Below are positions 6,626-15,057 of a DNA stretch of 64,000 bases, in pieces. Origin of the DNA: Bacteroides clarus YIT 12056 (lineage in GTDB: Bacteria > Bacteroidota > Bacteroidia > Bacteroidales > Bacteroidaceae). The DNA lies in NCBI RefSeq assembly GCF_900129655.1, contig NZ_FQWK01000004.1, positions 62,001 through 126,000 on the forward strand, given 5' to 3'. Every line of letters begins with the position of its first letter. Positions within the stretch are counted from its first letter, which is position 1. Below the pieces are notes generated by a model. The model ran no database searches. It was not told where the DNA came from and saw only the letters and a list, made by a program, of their open reading frames with translations. The position numbers and the translations under genes are program-made.

Positions 6626-9358
6626 ATGAAACAATACCGCAAACTTTTCTTCCTCGGATTTATATGCGCCGCGTGGCCGGTGTCGTACGCGCAGGCGCAG
6701 GATGTGTCGGCCGGCGTTCCCGACTCATTGCTCACCATAGGATATACCGTGGGGCATACCCGTAATATATCTTCCCTTGTGGAGAGTTTCACCGGCAAAC
6801 AGCTGAAAGCAGACCAGATAACCAATCCGCTGGAAGCCATCTACGGCAAAGTGCCCGGCCTTACCATACAGCGCACTGCCAACGGTACGGCCGCTTTGGA
6901 TGCCGTACGCCTGCGCGGCACTACCTCGCTGACCAGCGGCAACGACCCGCTGATTATCATCGACGGCGTATTCGGCGATATTTCGATGCTTACATCCGTT
7001 TATCCTACGGACATAGAGAGCTTCACTATCCTGAAGGATGCTTCCGAAACGGCGCAGTACGGTTCGCGGGGTGCATCCGGCGTCATCGAGATAACGACCA
7101 AGAAAGGAGTGAAGGGTAAGACGAGGGTAAGCTATAACGGCAGTTTCGGCGTGGCATCTGTCTATAAGAGCCTGAAAATGCTGTCGGCGGATGAATTCCG
7201 CAAAGTGGCGGAGCAGACGGGCGTTTCCATTATCGACAAGGGGAACAATACCGACTTCCGGAAAGAGATACAGCAGACGGGATTCCAACAAGACCATCAT
7301 ATCGCTTTTTACGGCGGACGGGATGAGTCGAGCTATCGTGTGTCATTGGGCTATATGAGCCGGGAAGGGGTGATTGTCAACGAAAACATGAGGAATTTTA
7401 CATCGAACATGAACATGACGCAGAGCCTGTTCAACGGTTTCATCCGGTGCGATGTCGGCATGTTCGGTTCGGTGCAGAACAACCGCAATCTGGTGGACGA
7501 GCAAAAGACTTTCTATTCGGCGGCTGCCTTTAACCCGACCTTTCCCAATCATAAAAACGGGGACGGCTCTTGGGACGGCGTGACGAACGCCAGCCAGATA
7601 ACCAATCCGCTGGCATGGATGGAAGTGAAGGATAAAGAGTCCGTTTCGCGTATCAGCACGCATGCCAAGCTGTTGCTGAACTTCACGCCTGACCTGAAGA
7701 TGCGGCTGTTCGGTTCGTACTCGTATAATATGGTGGAGAACTCCCAATATCTGCCTACCGGCGTATGGGCGCACGGACAGGCGTATAGAGGCGTGCGCAA
7801 GTCGGAGTCGTTGGTGGGCAATGCCATGCTGACCTACCGGAAGCGTTTGAAGCGTCACTTCATTGATGCGTTGGCGCTGGCGGAAGTGCAGGAAGAGAAG
7901 TTTTCCGGCTTCTATACGACGGTCACCAATTTCAGTTCCGATTTATTCGGCTTTGATAATTTGCAGGCGGGCGCGCTGCGCCCGTGGGAAGGGACGAACT
8001 CTTATTACGAGCGTACCCGTTTGCTTTCTTTCATGGGACGTGCCAACTACACCTATGCCGACCGCTATGTGCTGACGGTGAATGCCCGTGCGGACGCCTC
8101 TTCCAAATTCGGCGACAATCATAAATGGGGCTTTTTCCCTTCGGTATCGGCGGCCTGGAATGTGACGGAAGAGGATTTCATGAAGCGGTTTCCGCTGGTC
8201 AATAATCTGAAAGTACGTGTGGGCTACGGTCTGGCGGGTAATCAGAGCGGGATAAACTCGTACACGACCTTGCGTCTGGCGCAGCCCAACGGGGTAGTGC
8301 CTGTGGGCAGCGCTCCTGTGGTGTCCTTGAGCGAATTGAGAAATACGAATCCCGATTTGAAATGGGAAGTGAAGCATAACTTCAATGCCGGTTTTGATTT
8401 GGCGCTGTTTGCCAACCGGCTGCTGTTCTCGGTGAATTATTACCTCTCCAAGACTACCGACATGCTGTATATGTATAATGTCAGCGTGCCGCCGTTTACT
8501 TATAATACGCTGGTGGCAAATATCGGCTCGATGCGCAACAGCGGCGTAGAAATCGCGGTAGGGGTTACTCCCCTGAAAACGAAAGATATGGAGCTGAACA
8601 TTAATGCGAACGTGTCTTTCCAACAGAACAAACTGCTTTCGTTGAGCGGCGTTTACAATGGCGAACGCATTGCGGCCGCCGAATACAAGAGCATCTCCAG
8701 CCTGGACGGCGCGGGTTTTCATGGCGGGTATAATCATATAGCTTACCAGATTGTGGGGCAACCGCTCGGCGTGTTCTATCTTCCTCATAGCACGGGGCTG
8801 GTGTCGGACGGAAACGGCGGATATAAATACGGTGTAGCCGATTTGAACGGAAACGGTATCAGTCTGGAAGACGGCGAAGACCGCTACATTGCCGGGCAGG
8901 CTGTACCCAAAGCAACGGTAGGCTCCAATATCAGTTTCCGCTACAAGGATTTCGATTTGTCGGTACAGATAAACGGGGCGTTCGGGCATAAGATATACAA
9001 CGGCACTTCACTTACGTATATGAATATGGGTATCTTTCCCGACTATAACGTGATGAAAGGCGCTCCGCAAGTCAATATCAAAGACCAGACCGCAACCGAC
9101 TACTGGCTGGAAAGGGGCGATTATGTGAACTTCGACTATGTAACGGCAGGCTGGAATGTTCCGTTGCGGGGTACGAAGAGGTATGTTCAGAACTTGCGTC
9201 TGACCTTTACGGTGAACAACCTTGCCACCATCACCGGCTATTCGGGGCTTTCGCCGATGATAAACAGCGCTACGGTGAACGGCACTTTGGGATTGGACGA
9301 CAAACGGAACTATCCGCTTGCCCGAACCTATACATTGGGATTGAGTATTAATTTCTAA
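6626..9358 (+). CDS. SusC-type TonB-dependent receptor
   Basis: A 911-residue outer-membrane transporter of the SusC/RagA family. The signal peptide ends at about residue 23 (YAQAQ). The plug shows the SusC signatures: PLEAIYGKVPGL at about 68-79, VRLRG, DPLIIIDGV and the DIESFTILKDASETAQYGSRGASGVIEITTKKG region, given as positions about 125-160. The rest is the barrel, ending LGLSINF. Unusually for SusC proteins there is no N-terminal carboxypeptidase-D-like domain; only a short linker with a possible TonB box separates signal peptide and plug. Start ATG 6626 gives a proper signal peptide; upstream in-frame codons do not. It pairs with the SusD gene 12 bp downstream. The glycan or peptide ligand cannot be told from the sequence. 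Confidence 0.93.
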   Translation: MKQYRKLFFLGFICAAWPVSYAQAQDVSAGVPDSLLTIGYTVGHTRNISSLVESFTGKQLKADQITNPLEAIYGKVPGLTIQRTANGTAALDAVRLRGTTSLTSGNDPLIIIDGVFGDISMLTSVYPTDIESFTILKDASETAQYGSRGASGVIEITTKKGVKGKTRVSYNGSFGVASVYKSLKMLSADEFRKVAEQTGVSIIDKGNNTDFRKEIQQTGFQQDHHIAFYGGRDESSYRVSLGYMSREGVIVNENMRNFTSNMNMTQSLFNGFIRCDVGMFGSVQNNRNLVDEQKTFYSAAAFNPTFPNHKNGDGSWDGVTNASQITNPLAWMEVKDKESVSRISTHAKLLLNFTPDLKMRLFGSYSYNMVENSQYLPTGVWAHGQAYRGVRKSESLVGNAMLTYRKRLKRHFIDALALAEVQEEKFSGFYTTVTNFSSDLFGFDNLQAGALRPWEGTNSYYERTRLLSFMGRANYTYADRYVLTVNARADASSKFGDNHKWGFFPSVSAAWNVTEEDFMKRFPLVNNLKVRVGYGLAGNQSGINSYTTLRLAQPNGVVPVGSAPVVSLSELRNTNPDLKWEVKHNFNAGFDLALFANRLLFSVNYYLSKTTDMLYMYNVSVPPFTYNTLVANIGSMRNSGVEIAVGVTPLKTKDMELNINANVSFQQNKLLSLSGVYNGERIAAAEYKSISSLDGAGFHGGYNHIAYQIVGQPLGVFYLPHSTGLVSDGNGGYKYGVADLNGNGISLEDGEDRYIAGQAVPKATVGSNISFRYKDFDLSVQINGAFGHKIYNGTSLTYMNMGIFPDYNVMKGAPQVNIKDQTATDYWLERGDYVNFDYVTAGWNVPLRGTKRYVQNLRLTFTVNNLATITGYSGLSPMINSATVNGTLGLDDKRNYPLARTYTLGLSINF

Positions 9359-9370
9359 AGGAATAAGGAT

Positions 9371-11017
9371 ATGAAGAAGTATCGTATAGTATATTGGTTG
9401 GCGGCGGTGTGCTGTCTGCCTTTGTTTACTGCCTGTAACGGCTTTTTGCGTGAAGACCCTCGCGACGGAACAGACCATGCGGATGCGTACCGTACGCTGT
9501 CGGACGTATATCTCAATGCGGTGGCGTCTCTGTATAACTACGTGGGCGGTTATGCCGACAGTCAGGGATTGCAAGGTACGGGACGGGGTGTTTACGACCT
9601 GAATACGTTTACCACCGATGAGGCCATCATGCCCACCCGGGGCGGTGACTGGTACGACGGCGGCTTCTGGCAGGGATTGTATCTGCATAAGTGGGGAGTG
9701 AGCAATGATGCCGTTCAGGCTACGTGGGAGTATCTGTATAAAGTGTTGATGCTGAGCAATAAGTCGGTAGAACAAATCCAAAAGTTCAGGGAAACTCACG
9801 ATGACCCCGAACTGCCGGCCTATTTGGCTGAGGTGCGTGCTATGCGTGCCATGTACTATTATTATCTGCTGGATTTATTCGGCAGAGTGCCGCTCGTACT
9901 CTCTTCTTCCGCATCTATGAGCGATATTGTGCAGAGTGAACGGAAAACGGTTTTCGATTTTGTTGTGAAAGAACTGCAGGAAGCGGCTCCGCTATTGGCG
10001 GAAAGCCGCAGTAACCGGCCGGGCGACTATTACGGACGCATCACCCGTCCGGTAGCTTATTTCTTGCTTGCCAAGCTGGCTCTTAACGCGGAAGTGTATA
10101 CGGATAATGACTGGACGGACGGTGTGCGTCCCGACGGCGGAACTATAAGCTTTACCATAGACGGGCGGCAACAGAATGCGTGGCAGGCGACAGTGACTTA
10201 TTGTGACCGGATTACCGCGATGGGGTATGCGCTGGAACCCTTGTACGAAACGAATTTCGCCGTATATAATGAATCCTCGGTAGAGAATATCTTCACTATT
10301 CCGATGAACAAGACTTTATATACCAATCAGATGCAGTATCTGTTTCGTTCGCGGCACTATAATCATGCCAAAGCCTACGGGCTGAGCGGCGAGAACGGGT
10401 CGAGCGCTACGAAAGACGCGTTACGTGTGTTCGGGTACGATACGGCCGAGGTAGACCCTCGTTTTGATAAGTGTTATTTTGCCGGTGTGATGTACGATTT
10501 GAAAGGGGAGTTAATCAGGCTGGACGATGGAACCGTATTGGAGTATCATCCTTGGGAAGTGGCGGTGGATATATCGGATACGCCTTATGAAAAAACGGCA
10601 GGCGCACGCATGAAGAAATATGCCATTGATACGGACGCAACCAAGGACGGTAAGTTAATGGAGAACGATATCGTTCTGTTCCGTTATGCGGATGTGCTGC
10701 TGATGAAGAGTGAAGCGAAAGTTCGCAACGGGGAAAACGGGGATGCGGAATTGGCGCAGGTACGCAGCCGAGTGGGAGCTGTTGCGCGTCCGGCAACATT
10801 GGAGAACCTGCTGGACGAAAGATTATTGGAGTTTGCATGGGAAGGATGGCGGCGGCAGGATCTTGTGCGTTTCGGACGATTTACCCGTGCGTACAGCGAC
10901 CGTCCGCAACTGGCGGGCGAGGAGAGTGGATACACCACCGTGTTTCCTATTCCGGGCAATGTGCTGAAAATGAATGAGAGGTTGTGGCAGAATAAGGGGT
11001 ATTTAATGAGTGATTAG
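9371..11017 (+). CDS. SusD/RagB-family surface lipoprotein
   Basis: A 548-residue lipoprotein with a lipobox LFTAC (Cys at about residue 22) and the all-helical TPR-like SusD fold: an N-terminal SusD-like domain (NGFLREDPRDGTDHADAY near the start, RAMRAMYYYYLLDLFGRVPLV at about 155-175) and the C-terminal RagB/SusD part with YADVLLMKSEA and LLDERLLEFAWEGWRRQDLVRFGRF, ending in PIPGNVLKMNERLWQNKGY. SusD proteins cap the SusC barrel and bind the ligand at the cell surface. There is no adjacent hydrolase, protease or sulfatase, so this is an orphan SusC/D pair and its substrate is open. Confidence 0.93.
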   Translation: MKKYRIVYWLAAVCCLPLFTACNGFLREDPRDGTDHADAYRTLSDVYLNAVASLYNYVGGYADSQGLQGTGRGVYDLNTFTTDEAIMPTRGGDWYDGGFWQGLYLHKWGVSNDAVQATWEYLYKVLMLSNKSVEQIQKFRETHDDPELPAYLAEVRAMRAMYYYYLLDLFGRVPLVLSSSASMSDIVQSERKTVFDFVVKELQEAAPLLAESRSNRPGDYYGRITRPVAYFLLAKLALNAEVYTDNDWTDGVRPDGGTISFTIDGRQQNAWQATVTYCDRITAMGYALEPLYETNFAVYNESSVENIFTIPMNKTLYTNQMQYLFRSRHYNHAKAYGLSGENGSSATKDALRVFGYDTAEVDPRFDKCYFAGVMYDLKGELIRLDDGTVLEYHPWEVAVDISDTPYEKTAGARMKKYAIDTDATKDGKLMENDIVLFRYADVLLMKSEAKVRNGENGDAELAQVRSRVGAVARPATLENLLDERLLEFAWEGWRRQDLVRFGRFTRAYSDRPQLAGEESGYTTVFPIPGNVLKMNERLWQNKGYLMSD

Positions 11018-11039
11018 TGGTTAGTGATTAGTGATTAGG
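11011..11039 (+). repeat. Short GTGATTA tandem repeat after the SusD gene
   Basis: The SusD stop is followed by TGATTAGTGGTTAGTGATTAG-type copies of a GTGATTA heptamer, with looser copies to about 11110. It looks like low-complexity slippage sequence; no function is proposed. Confidence 0.5.
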
Positions 11040-11141
11040 GGTGAATGTTAATGAATTATGATTGGTGATGGATGACCGGTGATTAAATTGGGTAATAATC
11101 GGTGATTTGAGGGTAATGGTGCGGAAATAAAGAAAAAGTAG

Positions 11142-11149
11142 TATATTTG
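11142..11149 (+). promoter_or_regulatory. -7 element for lipB, predicting a leaderless mRNA
   Basis: TATATTTG matches TAnnTTTG and ends only 4 bp before the lipB ATG at 11154, so transcription should start at or next to the start codon. Confidence 0.55.
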
Positions 11150-11153
11150 TTTT

Positions 11154-11822
11154 ATGAGACTGGAAATATCAGATTGGAAAACTGTTCCCTATGCCGCGGC
11201 ATGGGACAGACAGACGGAGTGTTTCGATACGCTTGTACAAGCCAAACAAGCAGGTGGGGAGTATGTAAATCATATTGTTCTTTGTGAGCATCCGCACGTA
11301 TATACGTTGGGACGCAGTGGTAAGGAAGGAAATATGTTGCTGAGTGAAGAACAGTTACATAAAATAGGGGCGTCGCTGTATCATATAGACCGGGGTGGTG
11401 ATATTACCTATCATGGGCCGGGACAACTTGTTTGTTATCCTATCTTGAATCTGGAAGAGTTCTCTTTGGGCTTGAAAGAATATGTGCATTTGCTGGAAGA
11501 AGCCGTAATTCGTGTTTGCGCTTCTTACGGGATAACTGCCGGACGCGTGGAGAAAGCTACCGGCGTATGGTTGGATGGAGATTCACCGCGTGCCCGTAAA
11601 ATCTGCGCTATCGGTGTACGTAGCAGCCATTATGTTACGATGCATGGTCTGGCGCTCAATGTAAATACGGATTTACGCTATTTCAGCTATATCAATCCTT
11701 GCGGGTTTATAGATAAAGGGGTGACTTCGCTCCAAAAAGAATTGGGACGGGAAGTGCCGATGGATGAGGTGAAAGAACTGCTTTGCCGTGAGTTGAGAGG
11801 TATGCTTGGAGATAGACAATAG
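11154..11822 (+). CDS. lipB: Octanoyl-[ACP]:protein N-octanoyltransferase (lipoate synthesis)
   Basis: A 222-residue LipB. It moves octanoate from acyl carrier protein to a lysine of lipoyl domains, the first step of endogenous lipoate synthesis in the cytoplasm. The family signature RGGDITYHGPGQLV lies at 80-93, the catalytic lysine is probably K149 in RARKICAIGVR, and the catalytic cysteine C183 in INPCGF. Length and motifs are normal for the family. A -7 element ends 4 bp upstream of the ATG. No lipA is seen within the window. Confidence 0.95.
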   Translation: MRLEISDWKTVPYAAAWDRQTECFDTLVQAKQAGGEYVNHIVLCEHPHVYTLGRSGKEGNMLLSEEQLHKIGASLYHIDRGGDITYHGPGQLVCYPILNLEEFSLGLKEYVHLLEEAVIRVCASYGITAGRVEKATGVWLDGDSPRARKICAIGVRSSHYVTMHGLALNVNTDLRYFSYINPCGFIDKGVTSLQKELGREVPMDEVKELLCRELRGMLGDRQ

Positions 11823-11884
11823 AGAATATATTCTCTTTTATATCATGAGGGTGTCAATCGGAGTTGCAGCATCCTTGTTTCTCT

Positions 11885-11986
11885 GATGTTAATATACAGG
11901 TGCACTGATGTTAACTTATAGCTTCTGATGATGTTAACTTATTGTGTATAGTGATGTTAACTTGCTATTTCCCATGATGTTAACTT
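11885..11986. repeat. Array of five GATGTTAACTT boxes at 22-23 bp spacing
   Basis: GATGTTAA-T/CTT boxes begin at 11885, 11907, 11930, 11953 and 11976. The first copy reads GATGTTAAT, the other four GATGTTAACTT, each with a palindromic GTTAAC core; the 11-12 bp between boxes is not conserved. The array lies downstream of lipB and upstream of the invertible capsule promoter. Regularly phased sites two helical turns apart suggest protein binding on one DNA face, but this is speculation. Confidence 0.75.
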
Positions 11987-12052
11987 CGGTGGGAGTTGTC
12001 TTGTTTTTACTTTGTGGATACAAAAAGGAATGGGGAAGAGTATGCCTGAAAG

Positions 12053-12079
12053 TGTTTTTTAGACGTTCGTTTAATAAAC
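12053..12079 (+). repeat. Left inverted repeat of the invertible promoter
   Basis: Starts TGTTTTTTAGACGTTCGT; pairs with 12256-12282 with one mismatch. Confidence 0.9.
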
Positions 12080-12224
12080 ACTTTTCAAATGCAAATCGCA
12101 TCCAGTAGAAATATATGGAAATAAGTAAAGATTAACAGAGGTTATTATAATGGTTTATTTGTTGACATACAGACTATTATATATTCTATTGACTATAAAC
12201 TTCAAAGAATTTCTATCAAACATT

Positions 12225-12254
12225 TTGCCAATACAAAAAACTGCCATATCTTTG
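12225..12254 (+). promoter_or_regulatory. Capsule locus promoter (ON orientation)
   Basis: TTG at 12225-12227, a 19-bp spacer and TATCTTTG at 12247-12254 match the Bacteroides -33/-7 consensus at its preferred spacing. It reads toward upxY. After inversion it would read toward lipB and the capsule genes would be silent. Confidence 0.85.
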
Positions 12255-12255
12255 C

Positions 12256-12282
12256 GTTTATCAAACGAACGTCTAAAAAACA
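12256..12282 (-). repeat. Right inverted repeat of the invertible promoter
   Basis: Reverse complement of the left repeat with a single A/G difference; the predicted transcription start lies within or just before it. Confidence 0.9.
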
Positions 12283-12522
12283 TATTCGTTTTTAAATCAT
12301 TCGTTTACAGCTTTTTGAAAGCTTATTGATCACATAACTGTTTCAACGTTCTCTTTCTGTGATAGTGGGGAGCTTTGGGATAATATGGATGCAGACTAAA
12401 CTATTGACTATAATTGCATTACATGAATTGACCGGAAAGAGTTATCTTATCCCGGTGTCCCCAAAGAATACCCTTTTCACAAGGTTTTATTTCCCTCGAA
12501 CTCTTACAATTCATACTTTGTA
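12283..12522 (+). promoter_or_regulatory. Untranslated leader of the capsule operon, probable UpxY target
   Basis: About 260 nt separate the predicted start site (near 12259) from the upxY ATG. No ORF is evident. Short hairpins can be drawn, for example AGCTTT/AAAGCT near 12311-12325 and ATCACA/TGTGAT near 12329-12364. In B. fragilis, UpxY proteins act on the 5' leader of their own capsule operon to stop premature termination, so this leader is the likely site of action. Confidence 0.5.
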
Positions 12523-13122
12523 ATGCCCGGCTTATCGGAAAAGATTAAATCTGAATCGCAGCACACCCCCGCTTGTCAACAGAACAAAGATTGCCAATTA
12601 CATTGGTATGCTGTCCGTGTGACGTACAGTCGCGAATTGTCTTTAAAGGACTATCTCGACAAGGAAAATATAGAGAATTTCATTCCTATGCACTACGAAT
12701 ATATCATCAGGAATGAACGCCGTGTCCGCAAACTCGTTCCTGCCATACACAATTTGGTATTTGTCCGTTCCACCCGTGCGTGTATTGATGAAATCAAAAA
12801 CAATCCGGCTCTGAATATCCCCGTCCGTTACATTATGAATCGCGAAACCCGCCAGCCGGTTATCATTCCGGATGCGCAGATGCGTAGTTTCATATTGGTT
12901 GCAGGTACGTACGACGAGGCTGTTGTCTATGTGGAACCGGAAGAACTGAAATTAGTGAAGGGTACCAAAGTACGTATTACAGGCGGAGTGTTTGAAGGAG
13001 CTGTCGGCGAATTTGTCCGTTTGCGTCATGACCGCCGTGTAGTGGTGAATATAGAGGGTGTCATGGCAGTTGCCACTACATTTATCCACTCTTCACTTAT
13101 AGAACCGATAGATAGAAACTGA
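12523..13122 (+). CDS. upxY: UpxY-family NusG-like transcription antiterminator
   Basis: A 199-residue NusG paralogue. The NGN domain spans about 26-130 (HWYAVRVTYSRELSLKDYL, then a NLVFVRST strand) and a KOW motif lies near 145-180 (VKGTKVRITGGVFEGAVGEF). UpxY proteins are the first gene of Bacteroides capsule loci, bind the elongation complex at the operon leader and allow transcription of the whole locus. It has a rather long, charged N-terminal tail before the NGN domain. It sits directly after the invertible promoter and is followed by upxZ after 38 bp. Confidence 0.95.
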   Translation: MPGLSEKIKSESQHTPACQQNKDCQLHWYAVRVTYSRELSLKDYLDKENIENFIPMHYEYIIRNERRVRKLVPAIHNLVFVRSTRACIDEIKNNPALNIPVRYIMNRETRQPVIIPDAQMRSFILVAGTYDEAVVYVEPEELKLVKGTKVRITGGVFEGAVGEFVRLRHDRRVVVNIEGVMAVATTFIHSSLIEPIDRN

Positions 13123-13160
13123 AATATTTGTAACTCAATAACTTCTATATTTTAGATAAA

Positions 13161-13637
13161 ATGAACGATCACGTTTCATCCTTGTATGCCCTTGCCCATG
13201 AGCTTCTGAATCTGGGTATGGACGGCAGTCCTATTTACAGCGACCACTTCGCCCGTCTGAATCGCGAAGTTTATGAACAAGCGCTCAATCTGTACAACGC
13301 TCCGGAAGGTAACACACCGGAAGAAGAAGCCGAGCTTTGTCTTTCTATTCTTCTGGCCTTGAATGCAACTTTTTATGACAATGGCCGAAAGCAGCAATTC
13401 ATCCAGCATCTTCTCGACCGTTGCTGGAATGTTCTTGACAAACTTCCGGCTTCGCTTCTGAAAGTTCGTCTTCTTACCTGTTGCTATGGGGAAGTATATG
13501 ATGAGAAACTCGCCAGCGAGGCACACTCCATTATTGACACTTGGGATGCGTCTTCTTTAACTCCGGAACAGACGGAAATCATCGGTGAGTTAAAGAATAT
13601 GGAAGAAAATCAATACCCTTTCGAGATTGTAGATTAA
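13161..13637 (+). CDS. upxZ: UpxZ-family inhibitor of heterologous UpxY proteins
   Basis: A 158-residue soluble, mostly helical protein whose opening (SSLYALAHELLNLGMDGSPIYSDHFARLN, positions about 6-34) and body (LDKLPASLLKVRLLTCCYGEVYDE) match the UpxZ family as I remember it. In B. fragilis UpxZ proteins block the UpxY of other capsule loci, so that one capsule dominates per cell. The yxZ order upxY-upxZ at the head of the locus is the standard layout. The presence of upxZ implies that this genome holds further capsule loci. Confidence 0.92.
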   Translation: MNDHVSSLYALAHELLNLGMDGSPIYSDHFARLNREVYEQALNLYNAPEGNTPEEEAELCLSILLALNATFYDNGRKQQFIQHLLDRCWNVLDKLPASLLKVRLLTCCYGEVYDEKLASEAHSIIDTWDASSLTPEQTEIIGELKNMEENQYPFEIVD

Positions 13638-13728
13638 TTCCGCCTGACAGTCTTTCCCCCCTCTCTCGGTCACTAAGCGTTTAAGTTTTCAGCTATCAAT
13701 CGCTAATCACTAAACAACAATTATCATA

Positions 13729-14820
13729 GTGAACTTCTTTTTTATCATTCTGACCTTTCTGATATCGGCGTTTATCGCCCGTATCCTGATACCCCGTATC
13801 TTGTTGATATCCCTGCGCAAGAAACTTTTTGACATTCCGGATAATCGCAAGATACATAAAAGAGCTATACCCCGTCTGGGTGGCGTATCTTTCTTTCCAA
13901 CCACCTTATTCTCTTTTTGTCTTGTCTATGCTCTCCGTTTGTTGGGTGGTGACAGTGTTTCAACAGTCTATGCAAGCTATCTGCTGCCGGAGTTATTGTT
14001 ATTTGCCTGCGGTATGACCTTGCTTTATCTGACGGGTATCGCCGACGACCTTGTCGGTGTCCGTTATCGCCAGAAGTTTGTTATCCAAATCTTCTGTGCC
14101 TGCCTTTTCCCTTTATCGGGAATTTGGATAAACGATTTATACGGCTTGTTCGGTATACACGAGTTATCGGCTTATATCGGTATGCCCTTCACCGTTCTGA
14201 TTATAGTATTCATTACCAATGCTATCAATCTGATAGACGGGATTGACGGTCTTGCTTCCGGTTTAAGCAGTGTGGCGTTATTGATTTTTACTTTCTTGTT
14301 TATAAATAAGGGACTGTGGAGTTATGCCATGCTTGCCGCAGGTACTTTCGGCGTGCTTGTACCGTTCTTTTATTACAACGTATTCGGTAGCGTGGAGCGT
14401 GCCCGCAAGATTTTCATGGGTGATACGGGAAGTCTTACTTTAGGCTATACGCTCAGTTTCCTTGCCATAAAGTACAGCCAGCACAATACGGATATAATGC
14501 CGTATACCGCAGGCGCTTTTATCATAGCTTTCAGCACCATGATAATTCCCGCATTCGATGTTGTCCGTGTTGTTTTAGTCCGTATTCGTGAGGGACACAG
14601 CCCTTTTGAACCGGATAAGAATCATATTCACCATAAATTGCTGGCGGTAGGATTGTCGCCGAGAAAGGCAATGCTGAGCTTGCTTTTCATGTCTTGTGCT
14701 TTTAGTGCAGCCAATATTTTACTGGTGCCTTATGTAAATAATACGATGATGCTGATAGCTGATATCGTGATTTGGATAGGGCTGAATCTGTGGTGGGATT
14801 ATTTGAGAGATAAAAAGTAA
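13729..14820 (+). CDS. WecA/TagO-like undecaprenyl-phosphate sugar-1-phosphate transferase
   Basis: A 363-residue polytopic membrane enzyme of the MraY/WecA family with about ten membrane segments. Visible motifs are DIPDNRKIHKRAIPRLGG (about 35-52), the Mg-binding ADDLVGVRYRQK (about 106-117), NAINLIDGIDGLASG (about 164-178), MGDTGSL (about 230) and the HIHHKLL loop (about 302), all on the cytoplasmic face. It starts capsule repeat-unit synthesis by placing a sugar-1-phosphate (usually an N-acetylhexosamine) on undecaprenyl phosphate. It starts with GTG. It lies 91 bp after upxZ and still has the base composition of the flanking genome, unlike the genes that follow. Confidence 0.9.
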   Translation: MNFFFIILTFLISAFIARILIPRILLISLRKKLFDIPDNRKIHKRAIPRLGGVSFFPTTLFSFCLVYALRLLGGDSVSTVYASYLLPELLLFACGMTLLYLTGIADDLVGVRYRQKFVIQIFCACLFPLSGIWINDLYGLFGIHELSAYIGMPFTVLIIVFITNAINLIDGIDGLASGLSSVALLIFTFLFINKGLWSYAMLAAGTFGVLVPFFYYNVFGSVERARKIFMGDTGSLTLGYTLSFLAIKYSQHNTDIMPYTAGAFIIAFSTMIIPAFDVVRVVLVRIREGHSPFEPDKNHIHHKLLAVGLSPRKAMLSLLFMSCAFSAANILLVPYVNNTMMLIADIVIWIGLNLWWDYLRDKK

Positions 14821-15057
14821 GAAACTAAAAGGCCTATTACTTTTTTAAAAGGTATGGGTTTGTTCTGGTAGATATTTTCATGTCTAATTTGTAAAGTCCT
14901 TTAAATTGCTAATGTTTTTCCAATATCCAAATATACGGATTATTTTTTTGTTGTGATTCGATAGATTCGTTTGGGAAAACATAGACAAAATATAAGTTTT
15001 AAATTAGATTTCTCTTGTATCAAAAGAGAAAGATTGTTCGATATAATAATAGTATTT

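Larger units (their letters stand above)
12053..12282. promoter_or_regulatory. Invertible promoter segment of the capsule locus
   Basis: Two 27-bp inverted repeats, 12053-12079 and 12256-12282, match at 26 of 27 positions. Both contain AGACGTTCGT (12061-12070, and its complement ACGAACGTCT at 12264-12273), which fits ARACGTWCGT, the core I recall for the sites flipped by the serine recombinase Mpi at Bacteroides fragilis capsule promoters. The 176 bp between the repeats carry a full promoter (12225-12254) that points right, into upxY, so the sequenced molecule is in the ON state. No recombinase gene lies in the window; the enzyme would act from elsewhere in the genome. Confidence 0.9.

Noticed and set aside
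14971..15057. Longer N-terminus of the adenylation enzyme from 14971
   Set aside because: The 29 extra residues (basic and hydrophobic mix) are not seen in ANL enzymes, and ATG 15058 gives a family-like start.
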